Assembly: GCF_922984935.1 (NCBI RefSeq)
Contig: NC_060074.1
Location: forward strand, 52,791,501 to 52,855,500
Source: Meles meles
Taxonomy: Eukaryota; Chordata; Mammalia; Carnivora; Mustelidae
Length of the DNA: 64,000 nt
Reading direction: 5' to 3'
The notes under the pieces are model-generated. The model searched no databases. It had not been told where the DNA came from and saw nothing but the letters and a program-made list of their open reading frames with translations. This document shows, piece by piece, positions 46,374 to 59,479 of this stretch. The position numbers and the translations under genes are program-made. Position 1 is the first letter of the stretch; each line of letters starts with the position of its first letter.

Positions 46374-46768
46374 TACTATGCAGCCGTCAAAAAACCCAAA
46401 ATCTTAGGATCTGAATGGAACTAGAGGGTATTGTGCTAAGTGAAATAAGTCAGTCAGAGAAAGACAATTATCATATGGTCTCACTGATATGAGGAATTTG
46501 AGAAACAAGACAGAGGATCATAGGGGAAGGGAGGGGAAAGATGAAACAAGATGAAACCAGAGAGGGAGACAAACATAAGAGACTCATAATCTCAGGAAAC
46601 AAACTGAGGGTTGCTGGTGGGAGGAGGGTGGGAGGGATGGGGTCTCTGGGGGATGGACACTGGGGAGGGCATGTGTTGTGGTGAGCACTGTGAATTGTGT
46701 AAGACTGATGAATCACAGACCTGTACCCCTGAAACAAATAATACATTATATGTTTAAAAAAAAAAATC
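46374..46768 (+). mobile_element. LINE-1 3' end (sense)
   Basis: Runs from TACTATGCAGCCGTC through the L1 C-terminus and 3' UTR to a poly(A) at 46756-46766. Likely TSD TACAGGGGAA at 46364-46373 and 46769-46778. Confidence 0.85.
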
Positions 46769-46778
46769 TACAGGGGAA

Positions 46779-47929
46779 AAAGCAGTAGCCCTGTTGTGTT
46801 TTGACCCCATACTTCAAATAGGACCCGTGTGATCAAATGGAGAACATTCAAAAATTAAATTTTCTTCTTTAAGAAAAAAACAAAAAAATTATTAAAATCC
46901 TAATTAGTGTTCTAAAATTTCAACTTAAGCAGAAAAATATTGAAATCAAAATTTCTAAATTACAGCATGGAAAAATAACTTCATGAAAGAGAGTAATAGG
47001 AAAAAACAATACAGACAGAACAATGGCAGAGCATTCAGAAATGGTCCAGCTTTTATATCGATTCACAATGAATGTGAGAGGCCTCTACTACCAAAACCAA
47101 TGGAATCCCAGTGAATTCATTTGGAAATGGCCAACAGCTTAACTGTTAGTGGACTAACTATGCAGAGTTTAATTTTTTCACAAATGGAAGTAAGAGATCT
47201 GAAGGTAGTCAACTCTTGACATTTGTTCAGGTCTTCAGTGACTTTGTCAAGAAATCAAAAACTTTCTTTCCATTCTTCAGTCCTTAAAATTAAGTTTTAT
47301 CATCAGCTGGTCACATGAGGGCTGCTGAAACTCCAGACATCATATCCACATTCAGGGCAGGGAGAAGTTGGGGTAGAGAAGAACTGCAGTAGTCATGACT
47401 GACCTTTTACTGGGAAAAACAAAACTTCCTAAAGGCTTTCTACCCTGCTTCTTGTAAGTCTCTTTGGCCAGAAATATGTTACTTGAATACCTGTAGCACA
47501 AAAACACAGAATATTTTATTACCCTTACATGTGTAAATGTCCTTACAGTTTATTTACCATGGATACTGGGTGGACATGTAGAACTGTCTCCAGAATGTGT
47601 TTTATCAGCTGATGAAAAAAGTCAACTGATTATCTGCACCATGATGACCTACAGAATTCCAAAAAAAAAAAAAACCAAAAAAAACCACAGTATTTATGAT
47701 TTCATCCTAATTCTAAGGCAGATGAAAATGAAGATAGGAAAATGAAAAGGAAGATAATCTAGATAAATTATGCTCATTGATTTTTAAGTTGCCATAATTA
47801 ATATTAAAAAATATAACCAGACATACCTGTGTTTGTCTAAATGACACAAAACACCTGGATCATAAATGTTAAAAGCTACATTACGCATTTACAAGGGTTC
47901 AAATACCTAGAAAGAAGCTATGCCACTCT
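46779..47929. other. Unassigned intron sequence
   Basis: Nothing recognised. 45656-46363 is also unassigned. Confidence 0.5.
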
Positions 47930-48045
47930 ACCATAAACTTCTTGTTAGCAGGGCCTGTGTCTTATTCTCTTCATCTCTAGTACTTGGCCAAGGGCCTGGG
48001 ATATGGTAGGTAACTAATAACTAACAGTAAGTAAATAGATGAAAG
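47930..48045 (+). repeat. LINE-2 3' end
   Basis: GTTAGCAGGGCCTGTGTCTT, then GGCCTGGGATATGGTAGGTA and an AAT/AGTAAATAGATGAA end. Confidence 0.6.
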
Positions 48046-48070
48046 AATTCACAGTCAGAACAATAGACTT

Positions 48071-48288
48071 GGGGCACCTTGTTGGCTCAGTGGGTTAAGC
48101 CTCTGCCTTCGTCTCAGGTCCTGATCTCAGGGTCCTGGGATCGAAGGCATCCTGCATTGGGCTTCCTGCTGAACTAGGAGCCTGCTTCCCCCTCTCCCTC
48201 TGCCTGTCTCTCTGCCTACTGGTGATCTCTCTCGCTCTCTCTCTCTCTTTCAGGTAAAAAATAAAATCTTAAAAAAAAAAAAAAAAAA
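48071..48288 (+). mobile_element. Can-SINE carrying a splice-like motif
   Basis: Sense, perfect 14-bp TSD AGAACAATAGACTT at 48057-48070 and 48289-48302. The tail motif is described at 48216-48260. Confidence 0.95.
48216..48260 (+). promoter_or_regulatory. SINE-derived back-to-back acceptor/donor (recursive-splice-like)
   Basis: Inside the sense SINE at 48071-48288 a near-perfect pyrimidine tract (48226-48250) leads into TTTCAG|GTAAAA, with the junction at 48253/48254. A CTAC possible branch point (A at 48218) sits 35 nt upstream. The normal SINE tail here reads GTCAAATAAA; this copy differs and so has both a 3' and a 5' splice consensus. Confidence 0.4.
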
Positions 48289-48559
48289 AGAACAATAGAC
48301 TTATACCGTAGTACTGTGTAGACATTGCCATAGAATACTGTTATTGTCATGGTAACTGGAAGTATATAAAGACACGAGTCTTAGGGATTCATAAATAAAG
48401 GGAACAAACAATAAGTAAAAACCCATACCTATGTATATTCTAATGTTTCTATACTGTCAAGTTAATGACAAGGTAGAAATTAAAACCTGAGTTTTTCCAT
48501 CTACATGATTAGTTATTGATGTCTACAGATATGCATAGAAGAAAGTTTACAGGAGCCCT

Positions 48560-48980
48560 TTTTGCTCTAACAGAACAATGGACACAGCTAAATATTTACC
48601 AAGACAGGAATGTTTAAATAAATTGTGGCTCATCCACAGTACTAAGAACTCCGCAGTCACCAAATTGAGTGAAAGAGGTCTATAAGTATTGTCATGGAAA
48701 ACTGAAAAAGAGGGGGAAAATCCATAGTAAAACTTATTTTGAATTACCTCATTTATGAACAATGTATGTGAATGTTTTTCTCTATAAAGTATCTATAATA
48801 TCTATATTTGTATAGATGCAATATAATCTGTTAGAAATGCATACAAATCTCTCTGCACTATAATTACATATGGTGAGAAGAATGAGTTGGAATGGGAAAC
48901 TTTACTTTTTACCCCACATTTTTCTGTATATAGGTATTACTTTCATAGTAAAACAAAAATAGAGAAAATTAAACTATTGA
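48560..48980 (+). repeat. Ancient L1 (L1M-type) 3' end
   Basis: Diverged TTAAATAAATTGTGGCTCAT, later TTTTACCCCACATTTTTCTG and a terminal A-rich part. Interrupted nowhere by younger repeats. Confidence 0.5.
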
Positions 48981-49001
48981 GAATAAAAGAGTATCATTTT
49001 A

Positions 49002-49183
49002 TTTTTCTAAGATTTTATTGATTTGTTTATTTATTTATTTGAGAGGGAGAGAGAAAATGAGCAGGGAGAGTAGCATTGGGAGAGGGAGAAGCAGGATCCC
49101 TGCTGACACGGGGCTCCTTCCCAGGACCCTTCAATCATGACCTCAGCTGAAGACGTTAACCACCTGAGCCACCCCAGTGTCCC
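49002..49183 (-). mobile_element. Can-SINE
   Basis: Antisense, 17-bp TSD with one mismatch (AAAAGAGTATCATTTTA) at 48985-49001 and 49184-49200. Lies at the end of an ancient L1 tail. Confidence 0.92.
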
Positions 49184-50104
49184 AAAAGAGTATTATTTTA
49201 GAGCATTGCTCTGACCTGATCAATTGTGTCATTTATGGTAAATTACTTAATATTTTTTAGGTTTACTATTCTATTCATAAAATGGGTTAAAGACTTTCCC
49301 ACAATTTTCTTTTTTTCCTCTAAAGATTTAGTGAAATTTATATAACAACTAACACTAGCTTGGCATATACTGGATACTCGGGACATACACTGGTCTATTG
49401 ACATTAATTATTCCCTTTACGTATTTCGATTTCTATTCTCAATTGTTTCTCTTTTCTCTGTAAGAAAATAGAAGTATTCGTTCAATAGCTAATGCCAGAG
49501 GCAAGGTAAATGCACACACTTCCTATGGTATTGTTAAGCTTAATAAAATGAACTACCTCTCCTGTTATTTTAATATATATTATGAAAAATTAAATCTTTT
49601 TAATTTATTCTTTGAAGGAATTCAATATTTCTTGGATATTGATCCTAGTTCATCCCTAATTAAGAAAATGTTTACATTTTTTACTTACTTTAGAAAAGAA
49701 CAGATTTGAGGATTTTATTCTCCAAGCTACCTTCCCTGTGTTTTATTGTTACTCTTTTATGTTACTATTTTTATGTATCTATTTTTATGGTTATTTTGTT
49801 TAAAATTTTTAAAAGTAGCTCCAACCCATATAAAATATTCAAGTTTCTCACTCTTGCTTTTACACAAAATTCATGAGATGTTAACACTGTTTTTTTGTTT
49901 TGTTTTGTTTTGTTTTTAGCATTTCCACTTGGTTTCATTTCTAAATGAAGGTGTTTTGTGTTTGTTGACAACTATCCCTTAACCATTTCCCCTTGCAGGG
50001 GAGTTTTGTTATTTTTTTTTTAAATGTTCTTGGAGATATCAGGAAGAAACTTACTTTTCAGTAGTTGTCAGAAATACTTTTCTTAAGCACTTAAACACTC
50101 AAAT

Positions 50105-50175
50105 ACCCAACATGCTCTCCCTCCACCCCACCCAGGGCTTGGGATACGGTAGGCACCTAATAAAAACTCGCCAAG
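50105..50175 (+). repeat. LINE-2 3' end fragment
   Basis: CAGGGCTTGGGATACGGTAG, then GCACCTAATAAAAACT, the last part of L2. Confidence 0.45.
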
Positions 50176-50476
50176 AAAGAAAGAATGCTTGGAAGTTTCT
50201 GTAGTAAGAATACTGTAAAAATAAGATACCAAGTGTAGAATTATTATTACATTCAACATTTGATCATTTTGAGGTACTTTTCTTTTTTTGAGGTATTCTT
50301 TTAGAACCTTAGTAATAAAAATCTTCTGTCTCAAACAATAATGACATAATTAGAAAGTCCATTCCTATCTGTTCTTAAAATGCTTTCATTCACAAATAAT
50401 GTGATGAACAATAAACACTTTGAAAAGAATGAAAGTAAATAGGAATTTGATTAAAACTTGAATATATATTTGTATA

Positions 50477-50504
50477 CATATGTGTGTGTGTGTGTGTGTA
50501 TGTG
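50477..50504 (+). repeat. (TG)n
   Basis: About 13 TG units, one TATG interruption. Confidence 0.95.
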
Positions 50505-51545
50505 TATGGGAAAGAAGAACTTACAGTTTCCTAGTAGAATGTATATTACTGGAAGTTATAGGATTGTCTTCTCTTTACTTCTGAAAAGATGAAATTGATT
50601 CCTGGAAGCAGTTTCATGTCCCCTACGATACTAATGCCTCAGATTTATATCTTTGTCTCCAACCTCCCTTCTAAACTCTGGAATCTCTTGCCAGTTAATT
50701 ATTGGGGATCTCTACAGGCATCTCAAACTTAGCTGTTTTCAGAATGTGCTCATTTTCTTCTCTATCACATAAGCATCCAGAATTTAAACCCAACATGGAC
50801 ATTTCTGAAGTTTGGTTGGTCACCCAATCCTGATATTAACATGAAAATAATATACCTTGACTCTGATCTCTAAGACTGTTTATAACTAGGGCCTCTATCT
50901 TCCTTGAACTATGTGATCAGAAAACCTCATTATTACCATGCATCATATGGAATTCCATGTTACATTCTACATATAACACTTTATAATTAAATTTGATGAA
51001 AATCTCCAGCAATTCTCCACTGCCCTATGAATTACATAAAAATTCCTCAGTTATGTGTATAGTTATGTATTCCTTAGTTATGTATATATACAAAACCCCA
51101 CATAGTTTCATCCTCATCTGACTTCCGAGCAGTCTCCTTTGATGTTCTAATAGTTTTGTGTTTTGTTTTTTTTTTTTTGTCCTGTAGACATATGTATGAT
51201 ACTTTTCCATTCCCTGTAGGCTCTGTGCATTTTCATATCTCTGCATTCACTGACACTGTTCTTGTACTTGCACTGTTGACCACATACTACTCCATTCACA
51301 AACTTAAGACATACTGTTTAAAACCCAAATAATTTAACTTCTTTTTGACTATCCATTGATTAACAACTTCTTAACCTGAACAGGGCATATTTGAATGGAT
51401 ACACCATAACTTATTTAATTAATCTCTTATTATTTAATACACAGTATCATTAGAGAATTTTTACTGTTACAGGTGAGGCTCCTCAATAACCTTGTAGCTA
51501 AAATCTAGTAAGCATCTCTATTTACTTCTTTAGAAATAATGTCTC

Positions 51546-51734
51546 GGGGCGCCTGGGTAGCACAGTGGGTTAAAGCCTCTGCCTTAGGCTCAGGTCATGA
51601 TCCCAGGGTCCTGGCATTGAGGGCTTTCTGCTCAGCAGGGGGCCTGCTTCCCTTCCTCTCTCTCTCTCTCTGCCTGCCTCTCTGCCTACTTGTGATCTCT
51701 GTGAAATAAATAAATAAAATCTTTATAAAAAAAT
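51546..51734 (+). mobile_element. Can-SINE, young
   Basis: Sense, GGGGCGCCTGGGTAGCACAG to AAATAAATAAATAAAATC. Short diverged flanks AAATAATGTC / AAATACTGTC. Confidence 0.92.
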
Positions 51735-54126
51735 ACTGTCAAAGTAAATCGGACAAGTAAATTGGACAAGTCAAAACTTTGGCAACATTATAAGGCTTTT
51801 AATACATGGTGACAAATTGTCCCTTTTAATAAAGGTTTTACTAGTTTAATGGGACTAATTGCTAAGCTATGAAGAGGCACTGAGGTAAATATTTTACATA
51901 CATATCTGCCTTTCATTCCTACAACAATCTATGAAGTATATACTATTACTATCCTGATTTTACTCATGAGTCTAATGGGAAGCCTGAGAGACTGGTAATA
52001 TGATTAGGAGGTAAAGCCAGTTTGAATCTAAATCTGGCTGATTCCCCACCACATATATGTTCATTGCATTTATATTGATTTCCAATCCTGCTCCCCAGGA
52101 TTGTGATCCGACTGAACAACCCAAAACAGGCATTATATTTTTGCCTTGTTCTGTTTTTCATCTTTGCCAATTTAGTATGGGAGAAACATTTTATCTTTTT
52201 AAAATCGTATCTCTAATGCTAATGCATTTTAGCAATTTAAAAATTGACATTCAGACTTTGTAGATTTTCTAGTCAGCTTTTTGCCTTTGTCTCTGCTTAC
52301 ATTTTCATTGGTGGTTGAGAGGGCTCTTGTTTCTCTTCTCCACTTATAAAAATACTTTATTGAGATTATTACCTTCTGTGATACGTGTTCCAAATTTTTT
52401 TTTCTGATTTGATATTTTGTTTCTGGTGTGTTTTCATGTACAGACTTTTAAACAGTTTATATATTTCAATCATTGCTTGCTTTTATGCTTTCTCTTTTTG
52501 TTGCAGAAATACCATTCTTTTTTAATGAGATGCTTTTAAATGATATTTGCATCTGCTTTAAGGAGCCAGTATCAAAATTGGCAAATAGGTCTTAGTCCTA
52601 TTGGTCATATATCTGACACTTTTTTTATTTAAAATTTATATAAAATATACCTGTAATTAGATATAAGATTAATATATTTATAAAATAACCATTTTACTTT
52701 AATAACAAATATCCGTATAAAATTTTTAAAAATCCAGTGTTGAGTGTTTCCCTTTGAATTGCAGTATCCTTTTAATCAAAAGGGGGGAAAAGCATGCATA
52801 TTGTACTCATTCTTTCTAAAGACAAAAAAATACATAAAATGATGGAAAAATACTCACATTTTAGCAAATGCATTTATAATGTTCTCTTTCTCCCTGGAGC
52901 CACTCATTTGGAGGCAGCTAGAAAGCATATGGAAACATTCCATGTAATTTATTGTAGTAAATGATTCACAGCCATTTTTCAAGGTAGGAAGCATTTAGGG
53001 AAGCTTATGCTAGCCATTTATTAAAACCGTGTATTCTGCCAAGGTAAAGAAGAGATCATTAGGTCTTATCAATACTTTCAAACAAATGTCTCCTCCTCTA
53101 AAATGTGACTACTTATATTTAAGAAGAATCTAACCTTATGATAGTAAACAAATTTTAAGGGTAAAAAAATACTTCCTGGCCTTATTACAGACCTTCTCCT
53201 AGAAAGAGTTTAATTATTTTAGTAATGCATTCTGATGTACTCACAGATTGTAATGAATACATTCATTCAACAAAAATGAATTGACTTTACAGTTTGCATT
53301 TTTATCAGTATTATAATTACTTAGAAGCCCTTTCTACATTAATTTGGTCCCCTTTTAGTAAAGTTTGCACAATAGAATTAAAATCAGCAGGGTAAATTTG
53401 CAAGTGAAATGAAATGGCCTAAGAGAAAAGAAGGAGCATGTCCCATTCATTAAATGTTTAAATGAGCTGGATACATGCAAGCTGGAGGAGAGCAGCATTA
53501 TTTATGTTAAGGGAATATCTGGTAAGCTTGGAAATGATTGAAATTTGCAGAACTTAAACTTGAACGTAGGATGTGATTCTGCCTAGTTTTCCTGTTGGAG
53601 TGTTTCCTGGCATAAAAACAAAGAGCAGATCTGTTGTGTTCAACCCCTTTCTTTTCCTGGTAGGAGTTACTCAAAGATTGTGAATTTTTTTTTCTTAAGG
53701 TTTCCTATAAAATGAGCACGAATATTGGCCATTTCTTAGATTTATCTTTTCTTCTGGATGTAATCTTATATATCTCAACATAATGATCATTAATATCTAT
53801 CACCTGACATTTTTTTCAAAAGCTCTGGAAGAATTGGCAGTGCAAGTTAACCTAGAAAGCACTTTTACTATTTTACTGTAAAGTACTTAAAATTAATTCC
53901 CTGAAATCCCACCTTCATTTAAATAAGCCAAACCTTTGGCTTTCTAGCTAATAAGTACAAAATTGGTTATATGGTTCATTGTGTAAATAATATAAAAACA
54001 AGCCACCTTCAGAAAGGTTCAGTTATTCCTAATGTTGAAATGAGAAAAATTTCTACTCTGATTCCTGGTAAAGAAAGCAACAAGGAGGGACACTAGATTA
54101 AACTTAAAGGGACACCAGTCTCTGAG
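51735..54126. other. Longest repeat-poor block
   Basis: Nearly 2.4 kb without recognised insertion, AT-rich. No coding exon seen. Confidence 0.5.
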
Positions 54127-54135
54127 AAGTCATCT

Positions 54136-54316
54136 AGGGGGCACTTGGGTGGTTCAGTCCCTTAAGCATCTGCCTTGGGCTCAGGTCATGATCTCAGGGT
54201 TCTGGGATCAAGCTGTATCAGTCTGGTTCCCTGCTCAGTGGGGAATCTGCTTCTCCTTCTTGCTCCTGCTTTCTCTCTTGCTGTCTCTCAAATAAATAAA
54301 TAAAAGCTTAAAAAAT
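54136..54316 (+). mobile_element. Can-SINE
   Basis: Sense, 9-bp TSD AAGTCATCT at 54127-54135 and 54317-54325. Confidence 0.92.
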
Positions 54317-54627
54317 AAGTCATCTTAGGAAACGACAATGATATCAAAGTATGTCACTGCACATAGCAGGACAAAAGAAATATTTATCCTGTTGATTAAT
54401 CGATTAATTATGGTGTATCATATTAGCCTATGCTCTAAAGAGCTTAAAATTAAATTTCTATAGGGCTTAAATGTTAAAATACTTTAAGCTCTTTGGGAAA
54501 TTCATGTAAATTTATGTTCATTTTACTAATGAGATTCCCAGAATTTTTTTTTAAAACCTCCCTTAAAAAGTTAAATATCACAATTCTCATAAAGAAGAAA
54601 GTTTAATACTAGTTTAATAAAATCCCA

Positions 54628-54628
<1 letters not shown>

Positions 54629-54665
<37 letters not shown>
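54629..54665 (+). repeat. (CA)n
   Basis: About 18 uninterrupted CA units. Confidence 0.95.
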
Positions 54666-55680
54666 CTTCTGTTATCTCACACCATCAATAGAGCTTTTCT
54701 TACTGAGAAGGGTAAGCTGTTAGCACAAAAATCTACCAGAAGAAAAATGTTAGCAGCATCAGTCTGTTCCCTCAGTTCACCCGTTTATCTCCTCTGCAGC
54801 CCATGTTAAGTAGACACACTCCAAGCTTTCCGCTAACATTACTAACATTTGTTAGTCTGCATTCAACTATTCAGTCCCGGCAGAGCTTTTTCCCCCCTGC
54901 GCTGTTTCAATCTTCAGAACCTCATTCCTCTCTCGGTTTTATCTTTAAGTGCTTTTCTCCTGATTTATGCATAATTCTTCTTGACTCAGCACCTTAGTCT
55001 TATCATTACTCTGAGCTGCTTCCTTGTTCAAGTAATCTTCCTCCTGACATTTTTATATTTAATATTAAAAGAAATAATAATGTGAATGCATGAATCTACT
55101 ATATATAAAGAACATTGAGGTCCTTTGAAATGATCTCCTATTTTTCCCCCTTAAGACCACATGTGTACCTAAATTTCACTGAGGATGCAAATAATTATTT
55201 TAATTTATCATGTAAAGCTGTTCATAGCAGGTGATGTAATAATTTCATCTTGGCTCAATCTAGCAGTAAAAGCCATTTTATTAGCTTCTAAGTAAGGTAA
55301 ATAATGTCTGTGATTTCCAAATTAACGGTGTGGGCTAGCCTACTTTTATATTCACTGGAAGTGAAGCAGAATCCATACTTAAAGTTACTTGCTTTGCTGT
55401 ACCTAAGAAACTCCTTTTCTTAGAGTTCTTAGTTCTACCATAGTTATTAAACTCTATAGAAGAGAAGTAACAGGTAAGGGTATTTCTAGGTTTCTGTTTT
55501 TCTTTGAACTATGAAAGCTTGATTTTTCCGAGAAAGAAAAGGTAGCACAATAAAGCATCGGTAACAAAAAACTAGAAAAGAAATTCATATTCAGCTGCTT
55601 GACTAACCAGTGCCAGGGAAGGAAACATAAAGTTTGGGAAAAGGAAAAATCTATAAAATCTGTAAATATTATGGCCAAAT
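54666..55680. other. Unassigned intron sequence
   Basis: No element recognised. 56182-56690 is also unassigned. Confidence 0.5.
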
Positions 55681-55695
55681 AAAATGCCAAGTATA

Positions 55696-55881
55696 GGGGC
55701 ACCTGGGTGGCTCAGTGGGTTAAGCCTCTGCCTTCGGCTCAGGTCATGATCTCAGGGTCCTGGGATCGAGCCCCACATCGGGCTCTCTGCTCAGCAGGGA
55801 GACTGCTTCTCCCCCTCTCTCTCTGCCTGCCTCTCTGCCTACCTGTGATCTCTGTCTGTCAAATAAATAAATTCTTTAAAA
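55696..55881 (+). mobile_element. Can-SINE, young
   Basis: Sense, near-consensus. TSD AAAATGCCAAGTATA at 55681-55695 and 55882-55896 with one mismatch. Confidence 0.96.
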
Positions 55882-55968
55882 AAAATGCGAAGTATAATAT
55901 TTTTGTAGCACCAAGATTCTTAAAGGGGTCCTTAGTTAATACTTACCAGTTTTTGAAAGGAGTTATCA

Positions 55969-56167
55969 AGGGCACCTGGGTGATTCAGTCAAGTAAGTGT
56001 CTTGGTTTCTGCTCAGGTCATGAGCTCAGTGTTGTGAGATCAAGCTCTGCACTGGGCTCCAGGCTGACTGTGGAGCCTGCTTAAGATTCTTTCTCTCCCT
56101 AACCTTCTGCCCCCACCCACCCCCTCCACTTGATCCCTGTTTCTCTCAAAGAAAAAAAGAAAGAAAG
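55969..56167 (+). mobile_element. Can-SINE, older
   Basis: Sense, TSD GAAAGGAGTTATCA at 55955-55968 and 56168-56181 with one mismatch. Confidence 0.9.
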
Positions 56168-56690
56168 GAAAGGAATTATCATATATATAAGATATTATGA
56201 AGATAAACCAACTAAAGGCAAGCTTACATATCTGTATGACAGAAAACAAAATGTTCTGGAGTAAGTATATATTCCATAAATATTTTGCATGGTTAGAAAT
56301 GTAGGCATAACAACAGTGACAAAATATCAACAAAATGCCTTTCATATTTTAATGGTCCAAATTCTATATTCTTTGTGTCAAATAAATAAGAATTATGTCT
56401 CAGATATCATGGGAATGTCATTGCTTTTCTGTATAAACCATGAACAGTTCTCTCTCATTTTATTAGGCAGTCCTAGTTAATAATCTATTTTCACCATTAA
56501 AACTTATCATTTTTATTTAAATAGAAATATACCAATAATTTCTTCTTTGCATAAAATATTTTTCTAAGATTAATTGCATTCTACACTAAATTAAAGCACA
56601 GATCAGCAGCATGAGTTGGTTTAGTTATTTCTGTTTTTAAAGCTTTTAAGAATAGAGCATGAATTTTTGGTCCCAGTAGCCTATGACAGT

Positions 56691-56702
56691 GGGGGGGGGG
56701 GG
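56691..56702 (+). repeat. G12 homopolymer
   Basis: Twelve G in a row after GACAGT. Confidence 0.95.
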
Positions 56703-56909
56703 TTGAATCTGTTCTATATTGAACATTATTCCCATAGTAGACCTTTACCAGATGCTTTAAATATATTAGAATTTGATTCTCAGAGTAACCCTAGTAGGTA
56801 TCGTAAATGGGTTTCATTTTTCATATACCTTATTATATACTGCATCATACTTGATCTGAGTCAGTTTTAGTAAAAAGTTAAGATAACATCAGAAGACCTG
56901 AGTGTCTGC

Positions 56910-57295
56910 TTATCTTAGTCTGCTCAGGCTTCCATAACACAAGATGGTAGACTGGGTGGTTTCAACAACAGACGGACATGTCTCTCTCCAGTTCTGGAGA
57001 CTGAAAGTTCCAGATCAGGGTGCTAGCATGGTTGGGTTCTGGCAGGGACACTTGCCTGGCTGGTATGTTGCCACATTCTGACTGTGTCTTCCTGTGGCAG
57101 AAAGAGAGCTAGCTCTGGTCTCTCCTTTCCTTTCCCAGTAAGGCACTAATCACATCATTGGGGCTCCACCCTCGAGACTTCCTCTAAACCTAATTAATTC
57201 CCACAGACCTCATCAGCAAATGCCATGACCTTGGCCACTAGGGTCAGCATAACAATTAGGGAGAGGCGGAAACACAAACATCCAGCTGGTAGCAG
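56910..57295 (-). mobile_element. MaLR LTR (MLT1/MST-type), nearly full length
   Basis: Starts with TCCATAACACAAGATGGTAG and AGACTGGGTGGTTTCAACAA and runs to CAGCATAACAATTAGGGAGA, about 385 bp. Probably a solitary LTR. Confidence 0.75.
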
Positions 57296-57484
57296 TGGCT
57301 GTACAGAAGTTCCTTATCCTTTCTGCCTTCAGTTTCTAATACTGTAATTGATATGTCTGAACTAGATGTTCACCAGTTCTAGTATTCTTTATCCCTATTG
57401 TTAGATAAGCAAGAGCAGCAAGTCCAGATTATTTGTGAAATCTTTGTTCCAAGGGCAGGCACATGAATTTAGAAAGCTAGAATT

Positions 57485-57606
57485 GGGGGGGGGGGGCGGG
57501 TAAATAAAAAATATATATATATATAAAATTTCATTATATATATTATATATAATTGTTTTTATTATATATAATATATATTATATATAATATAATTGTTTAT
57601 ATAAAA
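57485..57606 (+). repeat. G12 run followed by AT-rich palindrome
   Basis: G12 at 57485-57496, then TA-rich DNA. ATTATATATATTATATATAA-type arm at 57533-57553 pairs with 57561-57581 around a TGTTTTT loop. Confidence 0.9.
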
Positions 57607-59479
57607 TGTCTTAGAACATTGTGAAAATTTTAGGCAATCTGTCAGTCACCAAAACCTAATGATTTAAAGAAAAAAAAAAAAGAAAAACTGTTAATCAAGA
57701 ATTCCCTGAACACCATATGTATACCCAACAATGTATGGGCACCAAGAGGAATATGAAAATATACCCAAAACTCAAACTCTTTTTTTGTGTATAGGGAAGT
57801 TGGTAAAGATGCTATTTGTTACATAACATGGCATTCTTCCATGAGTGTCCCTAAGAGAATTTCATACTGCATTGAGTATTAGGAAGAGTTGGTTGTCTCC
57901 TGAGAAACAAATTTTTCCTTTTCTTTTTTGCTGCCAGACACATGGTTTTTCCAGAGGAAATTAATAATATCTTATGGGAAAATATTTATATTGGCCTTAT
58001 TTGAATTCTTTTGTTCTTTTAAACATTACCATTTTTATGCAGATGGATTTTTTCTCTCATTTCTCTCTGTGTGTATGTTACATATATATGTAACATTCTT
58101 TTTTAAATCTACTCCTACTTTTTTACAAGATGAAATCTCAATAAACAAATAGGCACACAATCTCTATACTCAAGCCTAATGAGAATACAAAACAGTCATT
58201 GTTGAAACAAAAAGTCTGTGTATTGCTATGCCTTAGGAGGCATTCAGCGAAACCTCTAATAAGTACAGGAGTGGGTCTGAAAGGCTTCACAGAGCTGTCA
58301 GTAAGCACAGAGAACGGAGTGTCTGCAAGGACAGCGGGGATAGTGGTCCAAATGGAAGAGAAGTTCTGGACTGAGGAGAGTGGAACATTAAGTTTTATAA
58401 GTAGAGGAGCTAAGATTATAATAGAATGTAAATGTCAAGCAAGGGAATTTTGATTTGAAGGGACAAAAGAAGCAAAGAGCTTTCAGACTGCAAAGGTTGT
58501 CAAAAGAGAGCTTGTAACCTATTCCTAATACAACCTCATGAAAATACTTGGACGTGAACTTCTGTTATTAAAAATGACATGGTGAATACAGGCAAAATGA
58601 AAAAGGCTTTTTATTCTTGTTATTTATTACCCAAGTATAATTTCACCACAAGCAGGGACAGACTATATAACTTTCTTTCAGTTCATTTCTTTTATTCTTT
58701 TATCAAAGGACTTGATCCAATAGAGAGCAAGGAGCCACCTGTAGTACATACAGAAATGATACCTTTCCATTAAAGAAAAAAAGGCTTCAGTAGGTTACCA
58801 TAGAAACAGCCTAGCGTCCATTCCAGTTTTTAATAAAAGACCTAGTCTTCTAATGAAAACCTACCAGATAGGTATATTCCTATTCCAACTTTCTAGCTGC
58901 TAACTCTCTAAATAGATTTGGGGATGTTCTTTTTATTTAAAAGAAGTAAAAACGTGCATCTGGTGGGGAAATGCAGAATTTTTTTTAAGAGACTCTCCTT
59001 TTGCAAAAATATAAAATAAAATAAACCTGACAAATTCAGAAGTGCCTTTTATGCTCATTGCAACATTAAGGAATGATCAAAGTGGTCTTTAAAGCTCGCA
59101 GGGGCCAGTGTTCAATCCATGTCTTACACATGGCTATGAGCAAATGCCACTTCTATGTGGCAAAAGTGGTCACATTATAATTCCATCTACTAAAGAGAAC
59201 TTGTCTTCATCTTGCCAGTGAAACAAGTGGCCCAAACGAGATTTATTACAGGAGTCTGAGTATGTTACAGACCAATCCAATATAAAGATATAGTTCCCAA
59301 TTTTAGACTCAAGTTTTTAGAGACATGTTAAAATTGATCTCTAAGATCTCCTGGAAAGAAGAATTCCAAATAATTTAGGTCGATAATCCCCCCTTCAGAA
59401 AGTAGAATTTAACTCTGTTGCCCACCTTGCGTGTGGACTCTGCTTACTGATTTGCTTTCAAACAGTAAAACATGAAAGC
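57607..59479. other. Unassigned intron sequence
   Basis: An 84-codon open frame at 58199-58453 has no splice context and no family match that I know. Confidence 0.5.

Larger units (their letters stand above)
49201..51545. other. Mostly unassigned intron sequence
   Basis: Contains a (TTTTG)n at 49890-49917, the L2 scrap at 50105 and the TG repeat. 50600-51330 reads like a decayed old repeat of unknown family. Confidence 0.45.

Noticed and set aside
58199..58453. 84-codon open frame as a new exon or gene
   Set aside because: No recognised domain, no good flanking splice sites, length expected by chance in 64 kb.
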